The notes: generated by a model not told the origin, from the sequence alone. A stretch of 6,112 nucleotides of DNA from Chloroflexota bacterium (GCA_005889285.1 VBFF01000148.1:1-6112); one strand, 5' to 3'. Shown: positions 1 through 6,112, numbered from the stretch's first letter. A program made the numbers and translations.

Positions 1-701
1 TCCCAGGTGCTGGTGACGTGATAGGCGGGCTCTTGTTGATAGCCGCGAAATGGCCGCGTCGCCACCGTGACCGACCGGAGCCACTTGACATGCGTCATGC
101 CATACCACCCCGGCACCACGAGCCGCAATGGAAAGCCGTGTTGCGGCGGGAGTGGCTGGCCGTTGATCGCATAGGCGAGGAGGATCTCGTCGCGATTTGC
201 CTCCGCCAGGCTCAGGCTTCGCTCGTAGTGCTGCTCGATCCCACCCTGGACACCGCGATCCAGGCCCGTGAAGACGACCTCGGCGGCCCCCTCGAGCGGC
301 CCGGCCTCGTCGAGCAGCGATCGCAGCGGCGTGCCCGTCCACTCGGCGGTCCCGACCGCCTCGAAGAGCCATGGCTGGCTGAGCGGGCGAGGGGAAAGGT
401 TCGCGCGGCCGTTGCCGGCGCACTCCAGCGTCACGGCACGGGTCACCGCCGGCCGGCGACGGATGTCGTCCAGCGCCAGAGTCATGGAGCGGCGCACGTG
501 GCCGCCGATCCCCAGCCGCCAATCCGAGGCATCGACCTGAGGGATGTCGAAGTGGGTCAGCAGATAGTGCAAGCCGATCGGCGTGATCGGGTATCGCAGG
601 GCCTCGAGTGGCAGCGAGTGGTTGCGCACCGCCAGCTGCAACTCGTCGAGCGAGACATCCGGACCGGCTGAGACCCGGTGCGTCGACTCCGACTTGATCA
701 C
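1..701 (-). CDS. Molybdopterin-dependent oxidoreductase, sulfite oxidase fold (3' end outside window)
   Basis: The 233 visible codons encode the molybdopterin-binding domain of the sulfite oxidase superfamily. TLECAGNGR (91-99) holds Cys94, the expected molybdenum ligand. Further signatures are SQPW (108-111), GTAEWTGTPLRSLL (117-130), LLAYAINGQPLPPQHGFPLR (174-193), VVPGWYGM (195-202) and VKWL (205-208). The C-terminal dimerisation domain would lie past the window edge. I chose the GTG at 701-699, 11 nt after the purH stop; a TTG at 710-708 is the alternative, and neither has a good Shine-Dalgarno. The N-terminus (MIKSESTHRV) has no twin-arginine or other signal peptide, so the product is probably cytoplasmic, unlike many bacterial sulfite dehydrogenases. 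By eye, the RNH-P segment that carries the sulfite-binding arginine in vertebrate and plant enzymes reads LLTHFDIP (47-54), and the pocket tyrosine aligns with Phe218. The fold is confident, but the substrate is unknown and sulfite is doubtful. Distance and strand suggest read-through from the pur operon. Confidence 0.9.
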   Translation of the reverse strand, partial: MIKSESTHRVSAGPDVSLDELQLAVRNHSLPLEALRYPITPIGLHYLLTHFDIPQVDASDWRLGIGGHVRRSMTLALDDIRRRPAVTRAVTLECAGNGRANLSPRPLSQPWLFEAVGTAEWTGTPLRSLLDEAGPLEGAAEVVFTGLDRGVQGGIEQHYERSLSLAEANRDEILLAYAINGQPLPPQHGFPLRLVVPGWYGMTHVKWLRSVTVATRPFRGYQQEPAYHVTSTW

Positions 702-706
702 GGGAC

Positions 707-723
707 TCAAGCTTAGTGCTTGA
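707..723 (-). repeat. Short inverted repeat (hairpin) around the purH stop codon
   Basis: On the transcribed strand TCAAGC, loop ACTAA, GCTTGA forms a perfect 6-bp stem with a 5-nt loop, extendable by one G-U pair. The purH TAA lies in the loop and the next gene's GTG begins 6 nt after the stem. The stem is not GC-rich and no U-tract follows, so it does not look like an intrinsic terminator. A role in start-site accessibility is possible but unproven. Confidence 0.4.
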
Positions 724-2233
724 AGTGACGCTCGCCAGTGAAGACCATCGCCATACCGGCGTTGTCCGCGGCGGCAATCGCCTCGCTGTCCTTGACCGAT
801 CCACCTGGCTGGACGATGGCGCGCACGCCGGCCCTGGCCGCGACCTCCACACCGTCGGGGTATGGAAAGAAGCCATCACTGGCCAGCACCGAGCCGGCCG
901 CTCGCGGTCCGGCACGGTGGACGGCAAGCTCGACCGCCTCCACCCGGCTCATCTGACCGGCGCCGATCCCGACCGCCGCGCCTTCGTGGGCGATGACGAT
1001 CGCGTTCGAGCGGACATGCTTGACTACCGTCCACGCGAACTGCAGGTCAGTGAAGGTCGCGTCATCGGGAGCCTTCGCCGTGACGACGCGCGACTCACCC
1101 AACGTACCGCCAGTCTGATCAGCCGTTTGCACCAGGAAGCCGCCGGTGATGGGCCGCGCATCGAGGTCCAGCTGCGCCGGCCCTGGCCCGGGTTGCAGGA
1201 CCCGCAGCTTCGGGCGGGAGGTCATCGCCTGAAGTGCCGCCTCGTCGAACGTGGGGGCGACGACCACTTCGAAGAACGATCCAATCAGCGCCTGGGCAAC
1301 GGCCGCGTCGACCGGCCGGTTGAAGGCGACGATCCCGCCGAAGGCCGATCGCCGATCGCAGTTGAGCGCGCGATCGAAGGCCTCAGCCGCACCCTTTCCG
1401 AAGGCCACGCCGCAGGGGTTCGCGTGCTTGATGATGGCCACCGCGACATCCGGAAAGTCCGCCACGAGCGACCAGGCCGCCTGGGCGTCGAGCAGGTTGT
1501 TGTAGGAGAGCTCGAGTCCCTGCCACTGCCTCGCGCCGGCGATACCGCCGCTGGCGGCGGTCTGGTAGAGGGCGGCCGACTGATGAGGATTCTCGCCGTA
1601 GCGGAGGTCGCGCACCTTGTGGCCGCCGAGGGTGAAGTCCTGCGGCAACGTCGTCGCCGCGTTTGGCCCGCGAAGGTGTTCACCGATGGCGGCGTCGTAG
1701 GCGGCGGTATGACCGAACGCGACCGCGGCAAGATGACGCCGAAGTGACGCCGGAACACCGCCCGGGTCCTTGAGCGCGGAAAGGACGGCCGGATAATCGC
1801 TCGGCCGCACCACCGGAAGGACGTGGTCGTGGTTCTTGGCCGCCGCGCGCAGCAAAGTCACGCCGCCGATATCGATCGACTCGATGGTTTGCGCGCGGTC
1901 GGCGCCGGACGACACCGTCTCCACGAAGGGATAGAGATTGACCACCACCAGGTCGATCAGCTTCAGCCCGCGTTCGGCGAGCTCCTGCAGATGCCGCGGC
2001 TCGTCGCGGCGCGCCAGGATGCCGGCGTGGACGTTGGGGTGCAACGTCTTCACCCGCCCATCGAGCATTTCCGGGAACCCTGTCAACTCCTGCAGCGGGT
2101 GGACCGGCACGTTCGCCTCGCGCAGTGCGCGCTCCGTGCCGCCAGTCGCGTAGATCGTGACGCCAAGGCCAGCGAGCCCGCGGGCGAACTCGCTAAGTCC
2201 GCTTTTGTCCGAAACGCTGAGAAGCGCGTTCAC
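713..2233 (-). CDS. purH: Bifunctional AICAR transformylase / IMP cyclohydrolase
   Basis: PurH catalyses the last two steps to IMP: formylation of AICAR by 10-formyl-THF, then ring closure. The 506-residue product is typical in length. The N-terminal MGS-like cyclohydrolase domain (about 1-140) shows ALLSVSDKSGL, ATGGT (29-33), VKTLHPNVHAGILARR (61-76), DLVVVNLYPF (94-103) and IDIGG near 120-124. The transformylase domain (about 200-506) shows RYGENPHQSA (211-220), the catalytic Lys269-His270 in IIKHANPCG, SAFGGIVAFN (296-305), KHVRSNAIV (405-413), GAGQMSRV (424-431), SDGFFPYPDGVE (452-463), QPGGSVKD (475-482) and the family-typical end MVFTGERHFKH. The start is GTG (2233-2231), overlapping the purN stop as GTGA with no visible Shine-Dalgarno, which suggests translational coupling. 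The TAA stop lies in the loop of a short inverted repeat. It is the last purine gene in the cluster. Confidence 0.97.
   Translation of the reverse strand: MNALLSVSDKSGLSEFARGLAGLGVTIYATGGTERALREANVPVHPLQELTGFPEMLDGRVKTLHPNVHAGILARRDEPRHLQELAERGLKLIDLVVVNLYPFVETVSSGADRAQTIESIDIGGVTLLRAAAKNHDHVLPVVRPSDYPAVLSALKDPGGVPASLRRHLAAVAFGHTAAYDAAIGEHLRGPNAATTLPQDFTLGGHKVRDLRYGENPHQSAALYQTAASGGIAGARQWQGLELSYNNLLDAQAAWSLVADFPDVAVAIIKHANPCGVAFGKGAAEAFDRALNCDRRSAFGGIVAFNRPVDAAVAQALIGSFFEVVVAPTFDEAALQAMTSRPKLRVLQPGPGPAQLDLDARPITGGFLVQTADQTGGTLGESRVVTAKAPDDATFTDLQFAWTVVKHVRSNAIVIAHEGAAVGIGAGQMSRVEAVELAVHRAGPRAAGSVLASDGFFPYPDGVEVAARAGVRAIVQPGGSVKDSEAIAAADNAGMAMVFTGERHFKH
2230..2233 (-). promoter_or_regulatory. 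purN/purH GTGA start-stop overlap
   Basis: The purH GTG (2233-2231) overlaps the purN TGA (2232-2230). The upstream bases are C/T-rich (CCCCTTCCGTTGCCGTC) and contain no Shine-Dalgarno. This is the second GTGA overlap in a row and implies that PurH synthesis is coupled to PurN translation. Confidence 0.7.
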
Positions 2234-2820
2234 GACGGCAACGGAAGGGGCTGTCCCGCGAGCCGCCGCACGACCTCGGTAAGCAAGCCATGCTCCTCCG
2301 CCTGGATGCGCTCGCGCAGGCTTTCCACCGTGTCGTCCGGCCGCACCTCGACGCGGCGCTGGGCGAGAATCGGCCCCTGGTCGACATCCTTGGTCACCAC
2401 GTGGATGGTGCAGCCGGTTTCGGCGACGCCGGCGTTGAGCGCCATCCGGACCGCGTCCATGGTGCCGGCGAACTCGGGAAGCAGGGACGGATGGATGTTG
2501 ATGACCCGCCCCTCGAATTCGCGGGTGAAGGCCCGTTCCAGGATCGCGTCATAGCCCGCGCAGACGACCAGCTCGACACCGTGCTGGCGAAGCTTCCGCA
2601 CCATTTCCCAATCACGCGCCTTGCGATCGGGAAAGGCCGCCAGGCGAAACACCTGGCGCGAGATGCCGGCCTTCTTCGCGATCTCGAGCGCGGGGCACTC
2701 ACGGTTGGCACACACCATCACGACACGGGCGGGATAGAGCGGATCTTTTGCGGCCTCGATCAGGGCCTGCAGGTTGCTGCCCCGGCCCGAAACCAGGACG
2801 CCAACCCGGAGCCGGCTCAC
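2230..2820 (-). CDS. purN: Phosphoribosylglycinamide formyltransferase, 10-formyl-THF dependent (GAR transformylase)
   Basis: PurN transfers the formyl group of 10-formyltetrahydrofolate to GAR to give FGAR. The product is 196 residues, a normal length for the single-domain Rossmann-like enzyme. The phosphate-binding start VLVSGRGSNLQALI (8-21) and the catalytic segment INIHPSLLPEF (107-117) are clear; Asn108 and His110 match the E. coli catalytic pair, and Asp147 in DVDQGP (145-150) matches the catalytic aspartate. The folate-pocket segment usually written AGF/YMRIL reads AGYDAIL (88-94), so the usual Met-Arg is Asp-Ala. The start is GTG (2820-2818), fused with the purM stop as GTGA. I see no convincing Shine-Dalgarno before it, so translation probably depends on ribosomes finishing purM. 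The stop overlaps the purH GTG in the same way. It is not the formate-dependent PurT, which is an ATP-grasp protein. Confidence 0.96.
   Translation of the reverse strand: MSRLRVGVLVSGRGSNLQALIEAAKDPLYPARVVMVCANRECPALEIAKKAGISRQVFRLAAFPDRKARDWEMVRKLRQHGVELVVCAGYDAILERAFTREFEGRVINIHPSLLPEFAGTMDAVRMALNAGVAETGCTIHVVTKDVDQGPILAQRRVEVRPDDTVESLRERIQAEEHGLLTEVVRRLAGQPLPLPS
2817..2820 (-). promoter_or_regulatory. purM/purN GTGA start-stop overlap
   Basis: The purN GTG (2820-2818) overlaps the purM TGA (2819-2817). No GGAGG-like sequence is evident in the preceding 25 nt or so, apart from AGAG abutting the start, so reinitiation by ribosomes terminating on purM is the likely entry route. The start is supported by the conserved PurN N-terminus that follows it. 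Confidence 0.7.
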
Positions 2821-3824
2821 TCTAGGATTTGGACACGCCGCTGCGCGGACGCCACGATGTCGCCGACCACGAACACCTCACCGTCAAGAATCCGGAGTGC
2901 CGTCGCGGCGCTGGCCTCGTCGACCACCACAATCATCCCGATTCCCATATTGAAGGTTCGCCACATCTCCTCGTCAGGAGTGAAGGGCGCCAGGTAGGAG
3001 AAGATGGCCGGCTCCGGCCAGGCGCCGCGCTGGATGCGGGCTCCCAGGCCGACCGGCAGGATCCGCGGCAGGTTGCCGATGATGCCGCCGCCGGTAATGT
3101 GCGCGAGTCCCTTGATGTTGACCGCCTCCCGCAGGCGGCGAACCGGATCGAGATAGGCGCGGTGAGGGGCGAGCAGGGCTTCCAGCACCGTCTCTCCCGT
3201 GCCCGGAATCGTTTGCGTCAAGGCCTGCCGTGGGATGACGCGGCGAGCCAGGCTGTAGCCGTTGGTGTGCAGGCCGGTCGAGGGAAGGGCGAGGAGGGCG
3301 TCGCCCTCGCGGATCGAGGTGCCGTCGATGACCGCATCGCGCTCGCAGACCCCGACCATGAAGCCGGCGATGTCATAGGTGGCCGGCTGATAGAGGCCCG
3401 GCATCTCCGCTGTCTCGCCGCCGAGCAGCGCGCAGCTGACCCGCCGGCAGGCATCGGCCATCCCGCCGACGACCTCGGCCACGACAGGCGGGTCGAGGAC
3501 ACCGGTCGCCACGTAATCCAGGAAGAAGAGCGGCTCCGCCCCCGCCGTCAGCACGTCGTTCACGCAGTGGTTGACGAGGTCCGCGCCAATCTGGCCGTGA
3601 CGGCCCGCGCCGGCCGCCAGCAAGACCTTGGTGCCAACGCCGTCGGTGCTCGCCACCAGGACGGGCTGCCGGTAGCGATGGGTGTCGAGCGCGAAGAGGC
3701 CGCTGAAGGGGCCCACGCCGGCGAGCACCTCGGGACCCTGGGTCGAGGCCGCCAGCGGCCTGATCAATTCGACCGCCCGGGTGCCGGCGTCAATGTCGAC
3801 GCCCGAATCGCGGTAGGTCGTCAT
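2817..3824 (-). CDS. purM: Phosphoribosylformylglycinamidine cyclo-ligase (AIR synthetase)
   Basis: PurM closes the imidazole ring: FGAM plus ATP gives AIR, in the cytoplasm. The 335-residue product is close to the usual length of about 340-350. Signatures in order are YRDSGVDIDAG (4-14), ASTDGVGTK (58-66, glycine-rich and near the ATP/substrate site), CVNDVLTAGAEPLFFLDY (87-104), GGETAEMPG (135-143), LPSTGLHTNGYSL (180-192), HITGGGIIGNLPRILP (242-257) and FNMGIGM (291-297). The start is the ATG at 3824-3822, whose bases form ATGA with the purF stop. GGAG lies 11 nt upstream at 3839-3836. The reading frame stays open upstream to 4067, but those extra residues are arginine- and glycine-rich and come from the alternate frame of purF, so the longer form is rejected. 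The TGA stop overlaps the purN GTG start by 4 nt. Confidence 0.97.
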   Translation of the reverse strand: MTTYRDSGVDIDAGTRAVELIRPLAASTQGPEVLAGVGPFSGLFALDTHRYRQPVLVASTDGVGTKVLLAAGAGRHGQIGADLVNHCVNDVLTAGAEPLFFLDYVATGVLDPPVVAEVVGGMADACRRVSCALLGGETAEMPGLYQPATYDIAGFMVGVCERDAVIDGTSIREGDALLALPSTGLHTNGYSLARRVIPRQALTQTIPGTGETVLEALLAPHRAYLDPVRRLREAVNIKGLAHITGGGIIGNLPRILPVGLGARIQRGAWPEPAIFSYLAPFTPDEEMWRTFNMGIGMIVVVDEASAATALRILDGEVFVVGDIVASAQRRVQILE

Positions 3825-3839
3825 CGCGCCACCGTCTCC
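3821..3839 (-). promoter_or_regulatory. purM ribosome binding site and purF/purM ATGA coupling junction
   Basis: GGAG (3839-3836) lies 11 nt before the purM ATG, inside the last codons of purF. Start and stop form ATGA (3824-3821), a typical 4-nt termination-reinitiation overlap. The spacing matches that at purL/purF. This site fixes the purM start against the longer open frame. Confidence 0.65.
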
Positions 3840-5248
3840 AACGCCAACTTGTCCATCTCGAGCTGCACCGGAACCGGGACCGGATAGTCGCCATCGAAGC
3901 AGGCCATGCAGAACCCGCTGACATTCTTCACCGCTCGGAACAGGCCGGCCTTGCTCAAGTACTTCAACGAGTCGGCGCCGATCAGGTGCTCCACCTCCTC
4001 GACACTGCGGCCGGAGGCGATCAGCTCTGAACGGCTGGCGATGTCGATGCCCATGAAACAGGGCCACTGGATCGGCGGGCTGCTCACGCGGAAATGCACG
4101 GTCTTTGTCCCGGCGCGGCGCAACTCTTCCACAATCTTGCGGCTGGTCGTGCCGCGCACGATCGAATCGTCGACGAGCACGACGCGTTTTCCCTCGAGGA
4201 TCTCGCGAAGCGGGTTGAACTTCAACTTGATGCCGATGTTGCGCAGCCGCTCATTGGGCTGGATGAAGGTGCGCGTGATGTAGCGGCTCTTGATCAACCC
4301 CTCGCTGTAGGGGATGCCGCTGGCCTCGGCGAAGCCGACGGCGGCCGGCGTGCCGGAGTCCGGGAGCGAGATGACGATGTCGGCGTCCGCCGGCGCCTCG
4401 CGGGCCAGCTCGCGGCCCATGTTGCGACGGGCTTCGTAGAGCGACTGCCCCTGCAGGTGCGAGTCCGGCCGCGCGAAATAGATGAATTCGAACATGCACA
4501 TCGCCTTGCGCGGGGACGGCATCAGCTGCTGCGCCACCGGCTCGCCGCGACCGAGCATGACCGCCTCGCCCGGCTCGATCTCGCGCACGAACTCGGCGCC
4601 GACGGTGTCGAGCGCGCAGGTCTCCGAGGTGATGATGGCACCGCCGTCCGGTAGGCGTCCCAGGCACAGCGGGCGGATCCCGAGCGGGTCACGAACGCCC
4701 ACCAGCGCGTCTTTGGTCAGGAACAGGAGGCAATAGGCACCCTGCAACCGCGGCAGCGCGCGGCGCAAGACCGACAGGATGTCATCTCCGCCGGTGTGCG
4801 CGACCAACTCGGCGAGGACCTCGGTGTCGCTCGAGGTCTTGAATCGCACGCCCTGATGCTCGAGGTCGTCGCGCAGCAATTGCGTGTTCGTGAGGTTGCC
4901 GTTGTGGGCGATGGCGACGCTGCCGAGCTGCGGATGTTCGACGACGATGGGCTGAGCGTTCTCGAGCCGGTTCGATCCGGTCGTCGAGTAGCGCGTGTGA
5001 CCCAGGGCGAGGTGGCCGGTCAGACGTTCGAGCGCCTCGGCGTCGAAGGCTTGCGCCACGAGGCCCATGTCCTTGTGCATCCGGAGAGCCTGGCCATCGC
5101 TGGTCGCGATCCCGGCGCTCTCCTGCCCGCGGTGCTGCAGCGCATAGAGTCCGAAATAGGTCAGATTGGCGACGTCCTCACCGGGTGCGTCGATGCCGAA
5201 CAGGCCGCATTCTTCGTGCATCCGTTCGTCGGCCATCAGGTGGCGCAT
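3821..5248 (-). CDS. purF: Amidophosphoribosyltransferase (glutamine PRPP amidotransferase)
   Basis: PurF makes 5-phosphoribosylamine from PRPP and glutamine, the committed first step of purine synthesis, in the cytoplasm. From the chosen ATG it has 475 residues, normal for the family. An N-terminal Ntn-hydrolase glutaminase domain begins at Cys14 (HEECGLFGI) and includes LQHRGQESAGIA (37-48), HTRYSTTGS (84-92) and HNGNLTN (115-121). The C-terminal phosphoribosyltransferase domain carries the PRPP loop VVLVDDSIVRGTTS (356-369). Four cysteines, 251, 397, 447 and 450, match the [4Fe-4S] ligands of the Bacillus subtilis type, so this is probably the iron-sulfur form with a short propeptide (here 13 residues) cleaved to expose Cys14. 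I chose the ATG at 5248 because it overlaps the purL stop (TGATG) and has GGGAG 11 nt upstream. An in-frame ATG at 5266 adds six residues inside purL, and ATGs at 5236 and 5221 would shorten the propeptide. The stop overlaps the purM start by 4 nt (ATGA). Allosteric inhibition by purine nucleotides is typical of the family. Confidence 0.97.
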   Translation of the reverse strand: MRHLMADERMHEECGLFGIDAPGEDVANLTYFGLYALQHRGQESAGIATSDGQALRMHKDMGLVAQAFDAEALERLTGHLALGHTRYSTTGSNRLENAQPIVVEHPQLGSVAIAHNGNLTNTQLLRDDLEHQGVRFKTSSDTEVLAELVAHTGGDDILSVLRRALPRLQGAYCLLFLTKDALVGVRDPLGIRPLCLGRLPDGGAIITSETCALDTVGAEFVREIEPGEAVMLGRGEPVAQQLMPSPRKAMCMFEFIYFARPDSHLQGQSLYEARRNMGRELAREAPADADIVISLPDSGTPAAVGFAEASGIPYSEGLIKSRYITRTFIQPNERLRNIGIKLKFNPLREILEGKRVVLVDDSIVRGTTSRKIVEELRRAGTKTVHFRVSSPPIQWPCFMGIDIASRSELIASGRSVEEVEHLIGADSLKYLSKAGLFRAVKNVSGFCMACFDGDYPVPVPVQLEMDKLALETVAR

Positions 5249-5264
5249 CAAAATGGCGTCTCCC
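5246..5264 (-). promoter_or_regulatory. purF ribosome binding site and purL/purF TGATG coupling junction
   Basis: On the minus strand GGGAG (5264-5260) is followed after 11 nt by TGATG, in which the purL TGA and the purF ATG share one base. The Shine-Dalgarno spacing is slightly long. The overlap supports the 5248 start over the in-frame ATG at 5266 and suggests coupled translation. Confidence 0.65.
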
Positions 5265-6112
5265 ATGCTTGCCGCAGCGTTTCCAGCGAGATGCGGATGT
5301 CGGACCCGATCTGGAGATCCTCGCCACCAACCACCCCGATCGCCTGCAGTGGCACGTGATGCTTGGCCATCAGTTTCTGCAGCTCGGGAACGCGGCGCGG
5401 CGCGACACTAACGACGATTCGACCCTGCGACTCACCGAAATAGGCGGCCTCGCGGCTGACCGGCCCGGCGATACCGGGGCAGCGGAGCCCGCGGCCACCG
5501 TAAAGGGCACTCTCCGACAGTGCGATCAGCAGGCCTCCGTCGGAAACATCGTGGGCGCAGCGTAGCACCCCTCTGCCGATGGAATCGAGCATCGCCGCTT
5601 GCAGACGACGCTCCGCCTCGAAGCTCACTATTGGTGGTCGGCCTTCGAGAGGCGCGCCCAGGAGTCGCAAATACTCACTTCCGGCGAGCTCCTCGCGCGT
5701 CTCGCCCAGGAGGAAGACGATATCGCCATCGTCTCGGAACCCGGCCGGGCACCGAAGAGACAGGTCATCGAGCAGGCCGACCATCCCGATCACGGGCGTC
5801 GGTGGGATATTCCGTTCGCTGGTCTCGTTGTAGAGGCTGACGTTGCCGCTCACGATGGGCAGCTCCAGGGCGCGGCAGGCGTCGGCCAGGCCCCGGACGC
5901 TCTCCTGCAGCTGGCCGAAGATCAGCGGCCGTTCCGGATTGCCGAAGTTCAAGCAGTTCGTGACCGCGATGGGGCGGGCCCCGGTGCAGACCAGGTTGCG
6001 GGCGGCCTCAGCCACCGCCGCCCTGGTGCCCTCGTACGGGTCCAGTGCGACATAGCGCGAATTGCCGTCGGTGGTCAGTGCCAGGCCCTTGTTGGTGGCG
6101 GGCACGCGCAGC
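5248..6112 (-). CDS. purL: Phosphoribosylformylglycinamidine synthase, small-type PurL subunit, C-terminal part (5' end outside window)
   Basis: PurL converts FGAR, ATP and glutamine-derived ammonia to FGAM in cytoplasmic purine synthesis. The visible 287 residues are the C-terminal part of a protein usually about 720-770 residues long in the small-type family, so roughly 60% lies beyond the window edge. Numbering from the first complete codon (6111), the family signatures are TNCLNFGNPE (51-60), SGNVSLYNE (88-96), AHDVSDGG (186-193) and FGESQGRIVVSV (225-236). These belong to the second AIR-synthase-like half. The protein ends in QAWETPF with no glutaminase domain, which marks the small type that works with separate PurS and PurQ subunits; those genes are expected upstream. 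The TGA stop shares one base with the ATG of purF (TGATG). The in-frame GTG at 6105 is internal, because the conserved motif around it continues to the window edge. Identification is firm; the start is not visible. Confidence 0.97.
   Translation of the reverse strand, partial: LRVPATNKGLALTTDGNSRYVALDPYEGTRAAVAEAARNLVCTGARPIAVTNCLNFGNPERPLIFGQLQESVRGLADACRALELPIVSGNVSLYNETSERNIPPTPVIGMVGLLDDLSLRCPAGFRDDGDIVFLLGETREELAGSEYLRLLGAPLEGRPPIVSFEAERRLQAAMLDSIGRGVLRCAHDVSDGGLLIALSESALYGGRGLRCPGIAGPVSREAAYFGESQGRIVVSVAPRRVPELQKLMAKHHVPLQAIGVVGGEDLQIGSDIRISLETLRQAWETPF

Noticed and set aside
310..325. GCGATCGC palindrome resembling the cyanobacterial HIP1 octamer
   Set aside because: I noticed it only once in the window. 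One copy in GC-rich DNA is expected by chance and does not indicate a cyanobacterium.
18..671. 217-residue open frame on the plus strand at the window start
   Set aside because: The minus strand of this stretch encodes a clear molybdopterin-binding domain with conserved motifs. The plus-strand frame shows none.
707..723. Inverted repeat after purH as an intrinsic terminator
   Set aside because: The stem is only 6 bp and half A-T, and no run of T follows on the transcribed strand. The next gene begins 6 nt later.
716..1747. 343-residue open frame on the plus strand opposite purH
   Set aside because: It is rich in Arg, Gly, Asp and His, resembles no family I know, and lies wholly antisense to an intact purH. 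Long antisense frames are expected in GC-rich coding DNA.
2829..3887. 352-residue open frame on the plus strand opposite purM
   Set aside because: Same low-complexity Arg/Gly/Ala/Asp composition, antisense to a complete and well-conserved purM. Treated as a codon-bias shadow.
3825..4067. N-terminal extension of PurM by about 81 residues
   Set aside because: The extension is the alternate frame of the purF C-terminus (the Fe-S cysteine region). The family start YRDSGVDIDAG follows the ATG at 3824 directly.
1..6112. Mobile elements, CRISPR arrays, tRNA/rRNA genes, phage or defence genes
   Set aside because: I saw no terminal inverted repeats, transposase motifs, regularly spaced repeats or RNA-gene signatures. 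The window is fully occupied by the six genes described.

Overview
The window is a high-GC bacterial chromosomal segment with all genes on the minus strand. Read in transcription order, from the high-coordinate end to the low one, it holds the end of purL, then purF, purM, purN and purH, then the first 233 codons of a molybdopterin-dependent oxidoreductase that runs off the window. The GC-rich third positions and several GTG starts suggest a high-GC lineage. The oxidoreductase resembles proteins I associate with Actinomycetota and Chloroflexota/Dormibacterota-like genomes. The sequence alone does not settle the phylum.

Layout on the minus strand: purL (6112 to 5248, 5' part outside the window); purF (5248 to 3821); purM (3824 to 2817); purN (2820 to 2230); purH (2233 to 713); sulfite-oxidase-fold molybdoenzyme (701 to below 1). 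Every junction inside the purine cluster is a stop/start overlap: TGATG for purL/purF, ATGA for purF/purM, and GTGA for both purM/purN and purN/purH. Only an 11-nt gap separates purH from the molybdoenzyme gene. No gap approaches 300 bases, and there is no room for an internal intergenic promoter or terminator. The whole stretch is most simply one polycistronic transcript whose promoter lies upstream of purL, outside the window.

Together the five pur genes cover these steps of de novo IMP synthesis: PRPP amidation (PurF), the folate-dependent GAR formylation (PurN), FGAM synthesis (PurL, small type, so PurS and PurQ should be encoded elsewhere, probably just upstream), AIR ring closure (PurM), and the final AICAR formylation and IMP cyclisation (PurH). 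All five look intact in their visible parts and keep their family signatures.

The window is mostly ordinary core metabolism, and I do not see an undescribed multi-gene system. The least ordinary part is the last gene. It is a cytoplasmic-looking member of the sulfite oxidase fold that keeps the molybdenum-ligand cysteine. By my by-eye alignment it lacks the arginine and tyrosine of the canonical sulfite pocket. It sits directly behind purH, next to a small inverted repeat centred on the purH stop codon.
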